A stretch of DNA of 64,000 bases from Rhopalosiphum padi. Lineage: Eukaryota > Arthropoda > Insecta > Hemiptera > Aphididae. Every line of letters begins with the position of its first letter. The stretch's first letter is position 1. Of the stretch, positions 25,884 to 39,270 are shown piece by piece. The stretch is from contig NC_083598.1 of NCBI RefSeq assembly GCF_020882245.1, positions 63,525,858 through 63,589,857 on the forward strand, given 5' to 3'. Under the pieces are notes generated by a model. The model worked only from the letters and a program-made list of their open reading frames with translations, was not told the DNA's origin and did not search any database. The position numbers and the translations under genes were made by a program.

Positions 25884-28800
25884 TTAATATTTTCTTTGGC
25901 ACACAATACATTGAATATTATCAGTTTGATGACGAATGCATACAGTATGAAAAGAATGTCCACATCTAAATGATATGAGTCCATTTTTCTTACCTCTAAT
26001 TAAAGGATCAGAGTTCAATGGTAACGAACACCAAATACAATAACTATTCTGAATATCAATTCGTGTACCCCAATGTGATTTTTTTGATAGTTGATTTTTA
26101 AACCGAATAGGATCTCCTATTTCTTCTTCCAACGTTGTTAACATATTTTTAAAATTCTGTCAAGAAACAAACTAGGTATAAAATAAAATAACATTCTATA
26201 GAATATTTTGGAAAATGTTGACTCTTACCTCTGTATTTATCATTGATATATTATTATGATATTTTAGTGTATCAATCAAAGCCTTCTTTGAGCTTGAACC
26301 AACCAATTGAGTCAAAATAAAACTTTGATAAAACCTAAATATAATAAAACAATTAAATCTGATTTTTGTCTATTTTAATATAGTATAATATATATTATTT
26401 ATAACTACCAATTATCAATATCACCACATGGTATATTATTTCTATGTTTGAAGAGTAATCTTTTAGTTTCTTCTTGACTTAAATATTGAAATGCCAAAGA
26501 TGTTAAATCAGTCCATGTAATTCCTTGATTTTTTTCGCCGATATTGCCACAGTTCAAACAAAGGCCATTTTTAAAGTAATGATTTAATGTGAAAAGTTTG
26601 TCAAACAACAATTCACTTTTGTTGATCAAATTTACGTCTAACTGATCCACTAAACCCAAATGGATAGCAAGAATAATTTTTGTATGCTTTAAATCATTTA
26701 GATTTAAGACCGATTTTAAAACAACAGGCCAAAAATGAGGCACTTGTTTACAAAAACATTTTATTACATCTTCCAAAGAGTTTGTGGTAACATTACATTT
26801 TGTAAATGTATGTAAAATTATATGCAATTGTTCCAAATTTACAACAGCACTAGATAAATAATCAATAAGTATTTGTCCAAGCTTTTTGAATTTACCATCA
26901 ATATTATCCAATGGGAATCCACATTTACATAATTGGTTTTTATTTTGATTTAATATCAAAAAACTATAAACAGCATAATAAAGAATATTACAATCAGTAA
27001 AGATACTTTTATCAAAGTGCGATAAATAAGATAAAAATATTGTATTGCATTTTTCGCGACGACTCGGCTCTAAATGAACCGAAAACTTCATTAACAAATA
27101 AAATACAAATATAGGTTTAATGTTTCTTTTGTATCCAAGTATACGAAATGATTCAATTTGGTCTAATTTCAAAAACACATACATTGAATTTAAGTACATT
27201 AATAATGGTTCTTCGGTCTTTCCATTATTGTTGGAATTCATTTTCAAAATCTTACAAAATATAGCATAAGAACATTTCAAATTACTATTGAGCAAAAATT
27301 CAAAAATACTACCTACTTCCATAACTTGACCAAATAATGTAATTAGTTCACTGACTTTCATATCTTTTTTAAAATCATTTTCATCTAAATAGTTAGTCAA
27401 AAATTCTGGGTAATCAAATTTATTGACAATCGAGATATCTTTTGCATGTATATCAGCCCATTTTGCTACTAAATTGCTAATGAAACTATCATTTATTGCT
27501 TTCTTAATAGTGTTCAAATGTTTTTCTTTCAAATACTGTTGGAATGGAAACATAGGCTGTTTTATATGTATAACATTTTCCAAATTAGATTTAACTTCAT
27601 ATACACCATTAAATAAATGTTGTAAACAGTCTACATCTAATTTATATTCATTCTGAAGTTGTTTACATATTTTTAAAATAGGAAGTAAATTAAGTTTCTC
27701 ACGATGTTCAAGATCCAATTTATAATTGGAAACATCTACTTCGCTCTCATCAACAGGTGGTGGTTCGTGTCGATTAATATTTGTTATTTCATATGGCACC
27801 AAATCATTTTTACCTGTACTAGCAGTTAGATTATTTAATGTATCTTTAAGAGTTTTACTACTTTTTGCAATTTTATTGGTAACGTTTGACCCTATTTCCA
27901 TTAAAGTATCGTGAAATACTTCAGAAGTAGCCAATGAAACAAATGGAATTGAAGGAATATTTAACTCCATATAAATCTGATCAAAAACTTGTTTATTATT
28001 TAACTTGGAATAATCATAAGATGGATACTGTTCAGACTTTCTAACTTTTTCTAGATTTATATGTATATTTGGCATAGATTTGAAACGTAATACAGGTTTA
28101 TCGGACTTTAAAGAAATTAAACTATAACTTTTTTGTAATCTATAATTTTTTTTAACATATACATAATTTTTCAAAGAGTAAATTCCGGATGGTAACTTAA
28201 AAAATTGCTGTTTTAAATAATAAGTTTTTTTAATTTTTGAGATCAAACTGTTTGTATTAACTGGCAAGTCTATCTTTTGATCTATATTGACAAGAGGATA
28301 TAACTCGTCAATAATACATTTTGTATGTATTATTCTATCATAATAATGTTCTATTAATGAAATGCAGGTATTGTAATCTTTAGATTCATAGCAATTAACC
28401 AAATAATTTTGAAGGGAAGTGATCTTTTCGGCAATGAGTTCACCATTTGAACACCATATATATACAGTATCTTCAATGTACTTGACATTTTGTATATTAT
28501 TATATCCGTCACACCACAATAGAACATTAACTTTTAACATATCCAGTATAAATATACTATTTGATGTATATGTAAGTAAGCAATTATCCCAAATTGTATA
28601 CAGTTTTTTAAAATTCAGAGACTGCGGTGGCCAATTTTTACCAGAAATTCTTGATAAATCCAATGGTTTTTGTGCACAAACATTAAGTGTTGGCGGAATG
28701 GCTAAACAATATTTTAGTTGATGTGTACTTTTTACAATACCATTTAATTCTACTTCCCAAATCCTTGAACCTGGTCTTGCAGAAAAGATTTTCTTCTCAT

Positions 28801-30149
28801 TCCATGTAACAATACAACAACCATAATCACCATCCCTAGTTTTTTGTCCAATTTGTTTAAATTGTTCTTTAGACATATCACAAACATAACATCTTGTCAA
28901 TGTCGAGATCACTAAAATATCATCAGAGCTATCTATTTGAATTACTTTTGAATCTAGTTCAATCATAGTATATGGTGGGGTTTGGAAAATAGCCTTTCTC
29001 TGAAAAGTAGAAAATGTATTATACTATATTTTGAACTATAAGGTTGCATTGCTTATGTCCTAAGTCATATGCATAATATATTAATACATGAGTTTATATG
29101 ACTACTTACAACAAATAATGATACATAAATTGAAGTGACTTTTCCATTACAATCACCAAAATATACTTGATTTTTTGAAGTCCATTCCATAGTAGTGATT
29201 TCATGTCCTAAGTGTTCAGTAGATTTATTTATCAACTTCGCACCAATTCCATTTTCATTTCTTTGCAAAATACATACAACACCTTTTTGAGTACCAAATG
29301 CAATGAGATCTTCATCTTTAGATACAGCAATTTGAGTCACAGATCCTTCCTTTATATTAATTTATAAGTTTACATTAAAAATTAAGTGAAGTTTATCATC
29401 AAAAGATTATTGACAATTGACAATTTAACATAAAAATTAAAGTAAATAATATTTAATAAGATGTTCATACCCATATTGATAAATAACTACTACTAAAGAT
29501 TTTATTTTAACACTATAAATTAACATAGGCATTTACCTAAATTTATAAATATATCTATTACTATATGTAGGTACTAGGTAGGTAATAATAGATTAAAATA
29601 AATTAATCTTTAGTACCTAATTAATAATTAATATAGGCTATACTTATGAGTAGTTAATCGATAAAATATATTGTTATGTATCAACGAGAAGAATTTTAAA
29701 ATGTATTACTTTTTATTAACTATAAACTATTTATTAAAATTTAAAAATCAGTTTAAAAATATCAGCTTCCTTAAAAATGTGTACTTTTTATAATTAAAAA
29801 TAAAATATAATATTTTGTTATAGGTTTTTCATATTATTGATAATATGTGCACTCACTTTATTTGGAAGCAGTTGTATAAACTCACAAGGTTCTCTGCGAA
29901 ATACATATAATCCACCACTGGAAGCCCCAAAAATGATAAAGTTTTGAGATACTTCAAAACAGGTGTACTAAAGCAAGAGACATTTTTTTATAAATTTATC
30001 ACATAATAATAAAAATTACTTTTACTAACTTTTATCCTTTGAGTGGTTTTCAGAGGTAAATTAAGTATATTTTTAATGTCAATTCTACTTAACACTAAAA
30101 TATGATCCGGCATATTTTTGTCACTGGTGTTGTCTCGTAACACAGCCAT
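25884..30149 (-). CDS. HPS5: HPS5, subunit of the BLOC-2 complex
   Basis: Homologue of Hermansky-Pudlak syndrome 5 protein (Drosophila pink). BLOC-2 helps deliver cargo to lysosome-related organelles such as pigment granules. Six exons in transcript order: 30149-30030, 29967-29857, 29349-29110, 28999-26409, 26334-26229, 26156-25884; 3441 nt, 1146 aa, close to human HPS5 (1129 aa). The N-terminal third is the WD40-like propeller. Family blocks are easy to see: FGASSGGLYVFRRE, VTQIAVSKDEDLIAFGTQKG, ISTLTRCYVCD, RDGDYGCCIV, SARPGSRIWEVELNG. The long middle exon carries the helical region. The last 55 residues hold a zinc-binding-like arrangement, CIWC - CGHSFHTVC - CIVC, resembling the degenerate C-terminal RING of vacuolar-sorting relatives. 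The ATG at 30149 lies in the first exon and gives MAVLRDNTSD. Confidence 0.93.
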
Positions 30150-30319
30150 TTTTAAATTCTTGTAAATCGATACTTATACGTCCAAAGTAGAGAAGGAAAT
30201 AATTGTTAATTATATTCGACTTGGCATAATACAGAATATATATTTTTTTAAATCAAACGAGTTTGAAGTCCGAAGACGTGAATATCTTATATTTTTAATT
30301 TTACATGATTCTAGAGACT

Positions 30320-30530
30320 GACCATAACTGGCGATAACAACTATCAGAATCTGTTACACCGATAACACGGATATAGATACTATGGTTGCACGACGGCGGT
30401 TACGTACTACCTAGATCCCGCGACAAGTAGATCCACATACGTCAACTGGATCCCTTTGGACATTTAGAACCTCAAAGAAAATTTAGATTCCATATTAACT
30501 ATAATCTCCCACGTCATTTAGGTACCCAGA
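30320..30530 (+). repeat. left inverted repeat of the 11-kb spacer
   Basis: It contains CACGGATA, then CTATGGTTGCACGAC, CTAGATCCCGCGACAAGTAG and TCTCCCACGTCATTTAG. The same words occur in the same order on the opposite strand at 40980-41240, with one extra block of roughly 100 bases there. It lies 170-380 bases upstream of the HPS5 start codon, so it may also contain promoter sequence. Confidence 0.6.
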
Positions 30531-31308
30531 AATCGGCGGTAATTTAAAAAACTTGTCTAAAAAAATACTTAAATAACAATTTAAATTTTAAAAATATTAT
30601 GAAATAGTATGAAGTAAAAGTAAGTTACATGGCGTTAGTAAAATCTCTAATTCCATTAATTATGATATTAGATTCGATGTTTTAAATAAGTAGTAACGTT
30701 TCATTATATTCTAATATACACGATATATGAATTATCGGTTATGTTAATGTAGAACTTATATATAAATTTTAAAAGAACTTTCTCAAATACCTATTTATTA
30801 TAATAGGTAAGTACATTAAAACCTAACCATAAACCTAATAATTACAATAATAAGTAAATAAAAATATGTGTAAATTCAATGTTTTAAGTAAAGTAATAGA
30901 TACACACAATATTTCTGGCAATATTAAACTTGACCCGCTTTTGTTAGTGTATTTGTAAAATAAGAACTAATATAATAACTATACTTTGAGTTTTTTTATA
31001 ACAAGTCAAAGAATATTTTTTAAATATTAAATATAATTTTATTGAAATACTTTATAAAACGTTAATATTTCTCGTTTCTTGATATTAATAATTATTTAAT
31101 TGGTATTTAATAAAAAAAAATGTATGCAAGGTAACTATAAGATAAGAATAACAGTGTTAGGTAATTTTCCACACCACCTTTATTATTAAACGACGTAACA
31201 TTGTCCGTATTGTTTAATAATTTTATGAGGTATTACACGAGGCGCGTTTTTTTATTGTGGTGTCCCCAGTAGGCCTAATCCACATCGTAAGCGAGAACGC
31301 ATCATATG

Positions 31309-31605
31309 CAGGGGCGTATTTAGGTAGGGGCTTTGGGTCCAGTTGTCCAGAACGGCAAATTTTTAAAGATTTAGAGGGGCTAGTACTTTATGAGTACTGG
31401 CGCAGTGACGTCAATCATTAATATTTTTCACAACAAATGTGTGCCATAGAGGTATAAAATACTATAGTATTTATATAACATGGTATTCTATGGTATTAAC
31501 AGTTTGACCATTGCGTGGCGTAGAAGTTTTTTAATTTTTTTTAATGGGGGGGGAGGCGGCAAAATATGTGTTGCCCTTATCCTAAAATTCCTAAATACAC
31601 AACTG
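31309..31605. mobile_element. hAT-like MITE with exact 8-bp target duplication, 297 bp
   Basis: The left end CAGGGGCGTATTTAGG and right end CCTAAATACACAACTG are inverted with about 12 of 16 positions matching. Both sides carry atcatatg (31301-31308 and 31606-31613). A G-run (gggggggggagg) lies near the right end. No coding sequence. Confidence 0.85.
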
Positions 31606-31796
31606 ATCATATGAATGCATTCAAATAATAAAAAAATATATACAATAACTTAAACTATGTAGGTATTAATAATATTATATAATATAAAACGGGTAATGTG
31701 TATAATAAATGTGTGTTGCCGGCCGGCGATAGTCAATGTGTTGGATGAGTGGATGAGAGATGAGCGCTAATGCGTAAAGGGGGGACAACTAAATTA

Positions 31797-32130
31797 AGAT
31801 GAGCTTCTTATTGATGCTGCCAATCTTCCTCCGGGTTGAAACGAAGCCGAGTGCCGACACATTTCCCATCAGCTTTGTGACAAATTCTTCTTCACTAATA
31901 AATATTATATATTTATATATAGTATACTGTACCTACTACGATTCTAAAAATTATAATATAATACAAACAAATCCTTTGAACAGTTGATATTAAGATGAGC
32001 TTCTTATTGATTCTGCCAATCTTCCTCCGGGTTGAAACGAAGCCGAGTGCTGACACATTTTCCTTCAGCTCAATGACAAATTCTCCGTCGGTGGTAGTCC
32101 ATGATCCAGCCAAATGTTCGGTTCCTATAA
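31797..32130 (-). pseudogene. two adjacent copies of an exon-like fragment (ALGFVSTRRKIG)
   Basis: On the minus strand, 32130-31995 reads from an acceptor-like TTTTATAG through GTEHLAGSW, DGEFVIELKENVSALGFVST and RRKIGRINKKLI. A second copy at 31900-31797 reads EEFVTKLMGNVSALGFVSTR and RKIGSINKKLILI then stop. The nucleotide match over about 95 bases is high, and the fragments are GC-richer than their surroundings. The pattern G-(S/K)-(W/Y), then EFxxxLK, then GFVSTRKIG vaguely recalls the N-terminus of fatty-acid-binding proteins, but too little is present to assign it. They may be terminal exons of a gene whose first exons form the tandem array upstream, or relics of one. Confidence 0.4.
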
Positions 32131-32641
32131 AACTTCAACTAATGTGCTGATTAAATGTAATTTAAACTTATAGTAAAATTTTGATGTTTAAGAAATCTAT
32201 ATTGGTGTTCTTTTATTTTTGAATTTAAATTAATTTGAAATTTTATATTAATAATTTTTCAGTTAAAAATGTAAACAAGAACTAAAAAGATTATAGTATA
32301 TTGCAGTTTAACTTTCTGTTCGGTGGCCACCTTTTTAATTCCTCACTCTCTTTTATAAGAAAGTTAAACAGCACAATAACTATAAAAAATATAATATAAA
32401 TTTAAACATACACAAAGACGAACTAGCTTTGTGATAAGAAAAAAATTGAAAAAATTGGTAATTTATCAACGTATTATTAGAATAAAAAGAACACCTAAAA
32501 CCGTAGTACAGTATATTATCAAAAAAAAAAAACCATAAAAATTAAATAAAATTAAAGTAAATATTCACAATATACTGTACTACTGTTCAAAAAATTATAG
32601 TATTAAACAAACACAGCCTTGCAACACTTATTGTTGTTATT

Positions 32642-32686
32642 CAGATGAGCTTCTTAATGATGCTGCCAATCGTCCTCCGGGTTGAC
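32642..32686 (-). repeat. third, short copy of the STRRKIG fragment
   Basis: Positions 32643-32686 repeat the block gatgagcttctta...tgctgccaatcgtcctccgggttga found at 31797 and 31995. On the minus strand it gives STRRTIGSIIKKLI then TGA. Only this 44-base tail is shared; the upstream half of the exon is absent. Confidence 0.6.
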
Positions 32687-33164
32687 ATTATACAAGGATA
32701 CAGAGTAATTATTTCAGTTATTTGTTTTTCCGATATTATGGCAAGATCTGAAATTTTTTGTTTTGTTTTACTATTTACCACCAAAAGTACCAAATTGATC
32801 CATATTTGCTACAAGAATTCATGACAAACAAAAATAAACTACATAATTTTAAGATCATTATACATTTTTCGCTACGTCCACGTCCAGATCTAAGGTGTAC
32901 TATTCTACTACTATTCTAATATAATATAATCGCGAATAATACGAATAATATACATGGTTGTTATTTCTCACAATTTTTGTCTACTATAACTAATGAGTAA
33001 AATAAGTAGGCATTGTGTACTATTTTTTCATTGGACCCTGGAGAATAAAATATGCGTCTACATCAACTACATCGTCCGACTAGCGCGGATTGTTCATATA
33101 AATTAATATATTTTATTTTGTTTAAAAAATAATTTTAATTCCAAAAAAGAATAATAAAAATAAC

Positions 33165-33260
33165 TTACTTAAGCGTCGACTCTTCCCGGGAAACCGAGTT
33201 GTACCAATCTACAGTGTATACGGAGTAGTGCACCGCCGCCGAAGAAACTCCAAATTTTCT
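33165..33260 (-). promoter_or_regulatory. array core copy 1: possible first exon and donor
   Basis: On the minus strand a short stretch ends with a consensus donor (CTTAA|GTAAGT). It includes WYNSVSREEST in one frame and MKKIWSFFGGGALL in another. It aligns with the cores near 35.4 and 37.7 kb, but the distance from the TGG-TAC block to the donor differs by five bases from copy 2, so the reading frames disagree. Coding status is therefore doubtful. Confidence 0.3.
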
Positions 33261-35059
33261 TCATACGATCTTCATTATGATTCTAATGGGAGTATAAAGA
33301 TGTTTTATGAAAATAAACAGCACGAAATGAAAAGGAGAGTACTTGTCATATACTGAAGACTGTTGTTTGACGACTGATCATTAAGACTATTATAGAATTG
33401 TTAATCGTCTTCGACGAATGTCGTCACTCGTCGATTGTCGTATGCTACAGATGACGAATATTATAATATGATAAATCTATGGTTTTTTTTTTATAAACTC
33501 TTTGTGATATTATACGATCTATTTTTCTATTTTAGCTGTTTGACAAATTAACGTAAAATTGAAACATAATATAAACTATAGACCAAATCTTTATAAATAT
33601 TAGTATATTACAAAGTATTAATATTTTATTCTAATGAAGATGATTACAAATTATTTAATTTAATCTATAAAAATAGTGAACTAAACAAAAATAATTATAT
33701 TATTATTATATATATTTAAAAAAAAAGAATTATGATTAATATCGTTATGTTTCTGAGTTATTATTTCTGCATTCTTTTGGTTTTAATCACGCAGTGCTTT
33801 AACTTAATCTTACATATTCTTACATGTAAACTTAAATATATATTTCTGAAGACACCTATCATAATAGAAACAAATTCATACATTTCCTTTATTATGGTTT
33901 CATGTAACAAATAGTACCTAGTCAATGCTTTGAGGAATTCAATTTTCAGTACCATTTTACAATATAATATATCAAAAATAATTTGAATAAATAATATCTT
34001 AAGATTAATCTACGTATGTCAAAAATGTCATTGTGTACGTATAGTATAACATGTACAAAAAACTTTTATGTCCCTACAAATAATGTTTTAAATAATAACA
34101 AAATATATAATATCGTAAATATACATAATTTCAAAATATTTTGAAAAAATACTATTTGTAAGAAATACTCTCATAATAATTTAATTAAAGTTTTAAGTAT
34201 CTAAGATTATTCGTTTTTTAAACTATAACAAAATATAAAAATTATTTGAGAAAAAATATTTATTTTTAGGGTGGGTGTATAATAAACATTTAATAAGTTA
34301 TAGGTATAATACTAAACTTCAAATAGTCATAAAAAATAATGTGATTTTCCAGTAAACATATTAACAAAAAGTTTTAGGTTAAAAAAAACTAATGAGAATT
34401 CCAGTATAATATTTTTAAATTGTAGATATAAAAAGAAAATATTTATATGAATAACTAACGAAAAAATTAATTTGAACATTTTATAAATTTAGCCGAATAC
34501 AATCAAAATTTTAATTTTAAACGTTTATAAAATATACCGTGACTATACATTTTTTATTACAGAAAATTAGTGAACGATTGATGAAGAAGCCTGTATTAAA
34601 TTTTAAATCATATTTACATATCTATAATTTTTTTCGGCTTAATAAAAAAAAAAAATTTAATTGTTTTCAATAATAAAAATGCTTTTAAAATTATACAATT
34701 TACCTATAGAGAAATAATAATGTAGATAATTGGTAAATTTTTCAAAATTCTATAATTAGCATTTTTTAATTAAAATTAAATTAATAAATTAATTTTGTCG
34801 ATATTATACAAGTATATAGCATAATAATACATTTGTTTTTTTGTGTTTTCGATATTATGACAAGATTCGAAATTTTTTATTTTATTTTACTATTAACCAC
34901 CCCAAGTACTAAATAGATCATATTTGCTACAATAATTTATGACAGAAAAGAAACTACACAATTGTCAAATAAATATACATTCATTGCTATGTCCAGGATC
35001 CAAGGTATACTTGACGACTTAATTTTATTCTTGGCTATTTTATACATTGGACCAGTGGT

Positions 35060-35260
35060 CAACCTTTTTGGACTCTCGTGCCACATTCACAAACTAAAAA
35101 CTGTTTGCGGGCAAGAAAAGAATAAAAATTTAATATACCTAAATTATTTACTATGCAAAAAAATATTGTTTAGAACTTTAAATTAAAAAAAAAATTAGTC
35201 GTTTTAGAATTTAAAGCGGGTCGTAGACATTAGCTCACTGGTTGCCGGCCATTGCATTGG
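35060..35260. mobile_element. insertion shared by array units 2 and 3 (first copy)
   Basis: It starts with CCAGTGGTCAACCTTTTTGG and ends near CTCACTGGTTGCCGGCC, ends typical of non-autonomous hAT elements. A second copy, more diverged, lies at about 37385-37595. The corresponding place in unit 1 (about 33030) lacks it. The insertion therefore preceded the duplication that produced units 2 and 3. Boundaries are approximate. Confidence 0.5.
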
Positions 35261-35380
35261 ACGATTGGAAATAAAATATAAATCTGTCATCCAAGTATAG
35301 CAGCTTGTACACGTCAATAAATATTTATTTTAAATATAAAATAAAAATTTAATATTCCATAATTATGGGAAAATTAACTT

Positions 35381-35500
35381 ACGTAAGTATTCTTCGACGT
35401 TGTTCGGCGAAATCGAGCTGTACCACATTTACAGTTTAAACGTGAACCATCGCCGCCGAAGAAACAGCTAGCTTTTATTTCTTCATTCGTCTTATTTGCG
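35381..35500 (-). promoter_or_regulatory. array core copy 2: possible first exon and donor
   Basis: The minus strand reads ATG TGG TAC ... encoding MWYSSISPNNVEEYL and runs into a consensus donor (TTAC|GTAAGT). The preceding bases are conserved with copy 3, including GCTAGCTGTTTCTTCGG and ATGAAGAAATAA. The short peptide has the look of a small-protein first exon, but I see no matching downstream exon within the unit. Confidence 0.3.
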
Positions 35501-37710
35501 CTTCAGAATGAAATTATTAAAATACTCTATAAAAATGAGAACACTTGTGAGAACACAAGGCTGTTGTTTAAAGACTGTTCAATAAAATTATTAGAATTAT
35601 TAACAGTCTTCTACGAATGACGACGATTGTCGTTTGCCTGGGATGTCGGATGATAAATATTATAATTTTTTTTTTTTTATAGAACTCTTTATGATTTTTA
35701 GGATTTATTTTTATATTTTAGCTCTTTGACTTTTGACATACGTAAAATTGAAACATATAAACTAGACCAAATCTTTATAGATATTGCAAAGTATTAATAT
35801 TTTATTCTAATGAAGATGATAACAAATTATTTAATCTAATCTAAGAAAATAGTGAACTAAATAAAAATAATTATATTTTTAAGTATTTAAAAAAAAGAAT
35901 TATGATTAATATCGTTATGTTTCTAAGTTATTATTTCTGCATTATTTTGATTCTAATCACGCGCAGTGTTTTAACTTAATCTTACTTATCTATTACATTA
36001 GACGCAATTACCTCTGTTTGTAGATATTGTGTCTGAAGACACCTATCATAATAGAAAAAAATTCATACATTTCGTTTATTGTGGTTTCTTGTAACAAATA
36101 GTACCTAGTCACTAGTCAATGCTTTAGGTAATCAATTTACTTTTTAAACTTAAACTTAAAATAAAATATATTCATTTTTATGAAAAATCCGCTACCCCGA
36201 TGATGTAATCGATGTAGACGCATATTTTATTAATTTATATATAAACTATATAATATTGAACTTCAAACAGTCATAATATAAGTTTCCAGTGAGCATTTTA
36301 TTTTTGTTTTTGCATTAAAAAAACTAATGAGAATTCCTATAAAACATTTTAAAATTGTAGATATAAAAAGAAAATATTTATATGAATACTAATGAAAAAA
36401 ATAATTTGAACATTTTAAAAATTTTAAAAATTTGTAATAATAAAAAAATAAAGAACATTGTTTATATATATATAGTTTGAAAATATTTTTAAAATAATAA
36501 CATAAATAAGAAATATACACTCATAAAAAATTAGTTAAGACTTTAAGTTATCGGTGTATAACATTATTTGTTTTTAAACTATGTATAGTATTATAGTCTA
36601 TAACACAATATAAAAATCGTTTTACAGGAAATAGTTTTTTTTTTGGGATGAAAAATTAATACTTAATAAGTCATAAAATATTGAACTTCAGTCGTAAAAT
36701 ATAACGTGTCTTTCCAGTAAACCTTTTATATTTGTTATATTTAAAAAAACTAATGAGAATTACTATATTAAATTTGTAAATAAAAAGTCAATATTATATG
36801 AATATCTGATAAAAAAATAATTTGAAAATTGTATAGATTTAGACAAAATTTGTCAAAATTTTGATTTTAAACGTTTATAAAAATATAATATCGTGACTAT
36901 ACATTTTTATTGCAGTAATTTAGTGACTGGTGAGGAACACCGTATTAAATTTTAAATCATATTTGCTATCAATAATTTTTATTGGCTTAAAAAAAAAAAA
37001 AATTTAATTATTTAAAATTGTTAAAATGTTTTTATAATTATACAATGTATAGGAAATCATAATGTAGACAGTTGGTAAAATTTTCAACATTCTATGATTA
37101 GCATTTTTGAATTAAAACTTAGAAAATTAATTAATTTTGTCGAAATTATACAAGTATATAGCGTATAATGATTCCAGTTTTTCCGATATTATGACAAGAT
37201 TTGAAATTTTTTATTTTATTTTACTATTAACCATTCAAAGTACTAAATATATCATATTTACTACAAGAATTCATAACAGATAGAAAAAAAACTAAGTAAT
37301 TTTAAAATCAATATACATTCATTGCTACGTCCAGGATCCAAGGTATAATAATTGACGAATTTATTTTATTCTTGGCTAGTTTTTAACTTTAACCTTTTAA
37401 ACTCTCATGCCATATTTACAAATTAAAAACAGTTTGCGGATCAGACAAAAATAAAAATTTTATATTCTTAAATTATTTACTATGAAAAAAAATATTACCT
37501 AGAACTTTAAAATAATAAAATATTAAAAAAAAGATTTCATCGTTTAAGAATTTAAAACGGGTCGTATACAATAAACCGCCGGTCGCCGGCTATTGGAAAT
37601 AAAATATAGGTCTAAGTAATCGGGGTGGCAGCTAGTACAAGTCAATAAATATTTATTTAAAGTATAAAAACTAAATTTATTACTACCCTAAAATTAAAGG
37701 AATATTAACC

Positions 37711-37830
37711 TACGTAAGTATCCTTCGACGCTTTTCGGCGAAATCAAGCTGTGCCATATTAAAGTTCAAACGTGCACAGCCACCGAAGAAACAGCTAGCT
37801 CTTATTTCTTCATTCGTCTTCTTTGCGCTT
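37711..37830 (-). promoter_or_regulatory. array core copy 3: possible first exon and donor
   Basis: Closest to copy 2. The minus strand reads MAQLDFAEKRRRILT up to AC|GTAGGT. The ATG is three bases out of register with that of copy 2, so the proteins would differ although the DNA is alike. This favours a noncoding or promoter function, or decay. Confidence 0.3.
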
Positions 37831-39270
37831 CAGAATGAAATTATTGAAATTTTTTATGAAAATGAGAGCACTTGTCATGTACTGAAGGCTGTTGTTTTAC
37901 GACTGTTCAATAAAATATTAGAATGGTTAATCGTCTCCTACAAATGACGACGATTGATGTTTGCCATGGATGATAAATATTATAATAATATGATAGAACA
38001 TATGTTTTTTTTTATAGAACTCTTTGTGATATTATAGGATTTATTTTTATACTTCAGCTGTCTTGCATACAAAACTTTTGGTATCTAATTAATTTCATAC
38101 GTAAAACCATAATAATTATATATCCTGAATTTTTTTTTAAATTATAATTTTATTATTTCAATAGTTGTTTGGTAAAATTTCTCACCAACAAATAAGACCA
38201 TCTTCAACCAGCATAATTTTACATTGTACACCAATGTATTAATGCATTATACATTGAAAATTGTACAAATTCGTTATAGTGACATACTTAACCTAGTCTA
38301 CATGTAGTATTGTAGTCACCTACTATAGTAGCTATACAGCTGTTTACGGTTTGGCTGAACTAAATGATTAATAATTATAAAAATGTTTAAAAGTTTAATC
38401 ATTCAATTAATATTACATACTAAATAGTTAATAGATTATGATCTACGTATAATAAAGGACTTACAAAATCAATAAAATTAATTTCTAAATACAAGCAGTT
38501 ATTCACATTCGACTCGTTATATACACATAATGTGACTAGCTATATCATTCCCGTTTCGGTACCGTCCTGTTTAGGAATAATACATACACATAATATTTTT
38601 ACTGTTTTAAAAATTAATCGATAGGTTTTAATGTTAATATTCTCAGATAATTTGCGATATTAATATATATATAATAAATGCATCTATTTATGGTATTATG
38701 CTATTGTTATTTTATCCTATAAGTGTATAGTCAAAATATTTTGAAAATTATAATATGTATAAGAAATGCAAACATTAACATTTGGTGAAATTTTCAAATA
38801 ACTACAGTTATTCGTTTTTAAATTACTACAAAAAAACAAAAATCGGTTGAGCAAAAATAGTTATCACAGAAATATGAAATGAATATCTAATAATGTCATA
38901 AAAATTCAAAATTCAGACAATTATAAAAAAATATTAATGCGTCTTTTCAGAAAACTTTTTATTTTTATTAGGGATAAAAAAAACTTATATTATTCAATTA
39001 CTCGGCCAGTTAAAATTGAAAAATGCTATTTATACAATTAATATAAATATAAATTATTATATAAAATTATGGGTCTGGTAATATACTAATATGACGATTA
39101 TGTATTTTTGGTCTCACGTATTTTATGCATTTTTTGCGCGTTCGGGAATAAAATATGCATATACGTATACGTCACCCGGCGTGTAGCAGATTGTCCGGTG
39201 CAATAAGTATATATTTATTTTATGTCTAAAAAAGTAAATTAAAGCTCCAAAAGTATAGAAAATCAAACTC

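Noticed and set aside
32303..32372. Hairpin GCAGTTTAACTTTCT ... AGAAAGTTAAACAGC as a possible small-RNA gene
   Set aside because: The loop is about 40 bases and there is no promoter or conservation evidence; a tiny inverted-repeat insertion is as likely.
33732..33955. Small open frames on both strands in the tandem array
   Set aside because: They are not conserved between the array units and have no splice context.
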